Part shown: piece after piece, positions 33,836 through 35,030 of the stretch
Position numbering within the stretch: position 1 is the first letter of the stretch
Layout: each line of letters opens with the position of its first letter
Assembly: GCA_021800255.1 (NCBI GenBank)
Contig: JAJYZC010000041.1
Coordinates: forward strand, 1 to 35,030
Source of the DNA: Acidobacteriota bacterium
GTDB lineage: Bacteria > Acidobacteriota > Terriglobia > Terriglobales > Acidobacteriaceae
DNA length: 35,030 nucleotides
Direction of reading: 5' to 3'
The notes under the pieces: generated by a model
What the model saw: the letters and a program-made list of their open reading frames with translations, nothing else
What the model was told of the DNA's origin: nothing
Database searches by the model: none
Program-made: the position numbers and the translations under genes

Positions 33836-34177
33836 ATGAAAGCCGCGCAATTGGCAACACTTAGGTTCTTCGCGCTGTTGTTTTTATTGCCGGGTTTGGC
33901 CGGCCTCATCGTTTCCGCAGCGATTTCTACGCATTACGCAGATACCTTGCCCCGCTTGCCTGCCCCGCAGCAAATGCGCATCATTCCGCGCAATATCGCA
34001 GGCATCATTGTCTACCAAACCATAGAGGAAAATAGCGACCTCAACCTGATTGAGGGCATCTCAGTGGCGGTTTTCGTCTTCGGCCTCGTATTGAGTGCGG
34101 TTTATCTGGAAAAGTGGGGTAGCGCGCAACAACTTTTCGGCGAGAACGAGCGCGAAATGCTTGAGCATCACCCCTGA
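33836..34177 (+). CDS. Small two-helix membrane protein, unknown function
   Basis: 113 residues. The first helix is at about 10-29 (RFFALLFLLPGLAGLIVSAA) and the second at about 74-91 (ISVAVFVFGLVLSAVYL). A loop of about 45 residues between them (YADTLPRLPAPQQMRIIPRN and on) is probably periplasmic. The tail after the second helix is short and acidic. AAGGGG about ten bases upstream supports the ATG. Base composition is slightly lower in GC than in neighbouring genes. I do not recognise the family. It lies alone before mutM on the same strand, with a 200-base gap. Confidence 0.65.
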   Translation: MKAAQLATLRFFALLFLLPGLAGLIVSAAISTHYADTLPRLPAPQQMRIIPRNIAGIIVYQTIEENSDLNLIEGISVAVFVFGLVLSAVYLEKWGSAQQLFGENEREMLEHHP

Positions 34178-34383
34178 TGCATCTTCACCCAAGATCGGTG
34201 CGGATGCCGGAGACGAACAACCCCACTCCCTCAAGAGCGATTTTTTCTACAAAGAATCGCTGCGATTTGCGGGACCGAAGCGAAGGGGACGCAGCGATGG
34301 AACCTCAGATTTCTTCCTGTGAGTTGGCGAAGCGGTGAGCCTGCGGCCGGCGCTCCCTGCGCACAATCTTCTACAATAATCCG

Positions 34384-35030
34384 ATGCCCGAACTCCCCGA
34401 GGTGGAAACCATTGCCCGCGGCGTTCATAAGCGGGTGTGCGGCGACCGCATCCTCCAGGTTTGGTTCGGCCCTCACCGCCAGCCATTCAAGACTCCGCCA
34501 GCTCGGCAATCCAGGGGCCTTCTGGGGTGCACCGTGCTGGCTGTCCATCGCAGCGGCAAGCATATCGTGTGCGAGTTGGGACCGCCCCTGGATTCTGCCC
34601 GCGTTGCATCCGCTCTTCCATGCAACTCCGCCCCGCGCCCACACCGGCCGGAGGCTCCCTGCGCTCAATGGATCGTCCACTTGGGCATGACCGGGCGTTT
34701 GCTGGTCACCACGCCTGATGCTCCCGTTGCTGCCCACACCCACGCCCGGCTCAGCTTGGCCAGCGGCCGCGAACTGCGTTTCGTCGATCCGCGCCGTTTC
34801 GGCCGCCTGGAGTTCCGCGACCTTGGACGTTCCGCGCCGTTTCAGCCCCCCGGCGCTGAGCCGCTGGCCGTGGGAGCAGATGAATTTGCCGCTTTGTTTC
34901 GCGGCCGCCGGCTCCCCATCAAGGCTGCGCTCCTCAACCAGAATCTTCTTTCGGGCGTGGGCAATATCTATGCCGACGAATCCCTCTTTCACGCCGGCAT
35001 CCGCCCGCGCCGCCGCGCCGGACGGCTCAC
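34384..35030 (+). CDS. mutM: Formamidopyrimidine-DNA glycosylase, 5' part
   Basis: 215 residues are visible; the gene runs off the window. It removes 8-oxoguanine and formamidopyrimidines from DNA and cuts the abasic site. The start MPELPEVETIARGV contains the catalytic proline and glutamate directly after the initiator methionine. HRSGKH supplies the conserved lysine at 59, LGMTGRL and VDPRRFGRLEF are family motifs, and LLSGVGNIYADESLFHAGI is the helix-two-turn-helix. The C-terminal zinc finger is beyond the window. An extra segment of about 25 residues rich in Pro and Ala (PPLDSARVASALPCNSAPRP and on) lies between the catalytic-lysine strand and LGMTGRL, where most relatives have only a few residues. 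Confidence 0.95.
   Translation, partial: MPELPEVETIARGVHKRVCGDRILQVWFGPHRQPFKTPPARQSRGLLGCTVLAVHRSGKHIVCELGPPLDSARVASALPCNSAPRPHRPEAPCAQWIVHLGMTGRLLVTTPDAPVAAHTHARLSLASGRELRFVDPRRFGRLEFRDLGRSAPFQPPGAEPLAVGADEFAALFRGRRLPIKAALLNQNLLSGVGNIYADESLFHAGIRPRRRAGRL

Noticed and set aside
1-35030. CRISPR array, tRNA, rRNA, prophage or IS transposase
   Set aside because: No regularly spaced repeats, no tRNA-like cloverleaf, no rRNA segments and no transposase, integrase or phage structural genes were seen.

Overview
The window is about 35 kb of GC-rich bacterial chromosome. It holds roughly 27 protein-coding genes on both strands, most of them housekeeping, envelope or transport genes. Gene content and style (LolA-like protein beside serS, DUF4397 lipoprotein, DapD, a fused GH18/NodB/GT2 protein, many secreted proteins of unknown function, REP-like palindromes) suggest an Acidobacteriota member, probably class Terriglobia. 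That placement is an inference from general resemblance; no rRNA or tRNA was seen.

Layout. 1-4.1 kb: the tail of an MNT-type nucleotidyltransferase, a remnant resembling the C-terminus of Ffh joined to a partial repeat, then leftward genes for a secreted SH3/TPR-like protein, a fold-type II PLP enzyme (threonine/serine dehydratase) and an FtsX/MacB-type permease. 4.1-6.4 kb: a RodZ-like HTH membrane protein and metK, whose leader contains a possible compact SAM-I-like aptamer and a hairpin over the ribosome binding site. 6.5-12.2 kb: a leftward run with a CrtI/PYROXD2-like oxidoreductase, a DUF4397 lipoprotein, a small membrane protein, an AzgA-type purine permease and a CPA1 Na+/H+ antiporter. 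12.3-22.8 kb: ddl, a small membrane protein, a ~1178-residue protein joining GH18-like, NodB deacetylase and GT2 synthase domains, a GT39-like membrane glycosyltransferase, a serS / single-TM protein / LolA-like cluster, and a DUF309 gene. 23-26.4 kb: a TerC-family protein, a CDF metal exporter and gnd. 26.4-35 kb: ispA with a CPBP protease, thpR, dapD, a small unknown, a large secreted TIM-barrel-like protein, a small two-TM protein and the 5' part of mutM.

How the genes work together. Several genes serve the envelope: ddl and dapD for peptidoglycan precursors, ispA for isoprenoids, the fused polysaccharide synthase/deacetylase, the LolA-like carrier and a RodZ-like protein. Metal and ion handling is represented by TerC + CDF and the Na+/H+ antiporter. 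Central metabolism is represented by metK, gnd and the dehydratase.

The clearest structure outside the genes is a dispersed ~118-bp nested-palindrome element. There are three near-complete copies (7975-8092, 26422-26539, 29559-29675) and one half copy (501-537). It has ~18-bp terminal inverted repeats and a central 12-bp hairpin in which a base change in one arm is matched by a change in the other. It touches gene ends: one copy supplies the thpR stop codon, one lies over the 5' end of the oxidoreductase gene, and the half copy is joined to the Ffh-like remnant.
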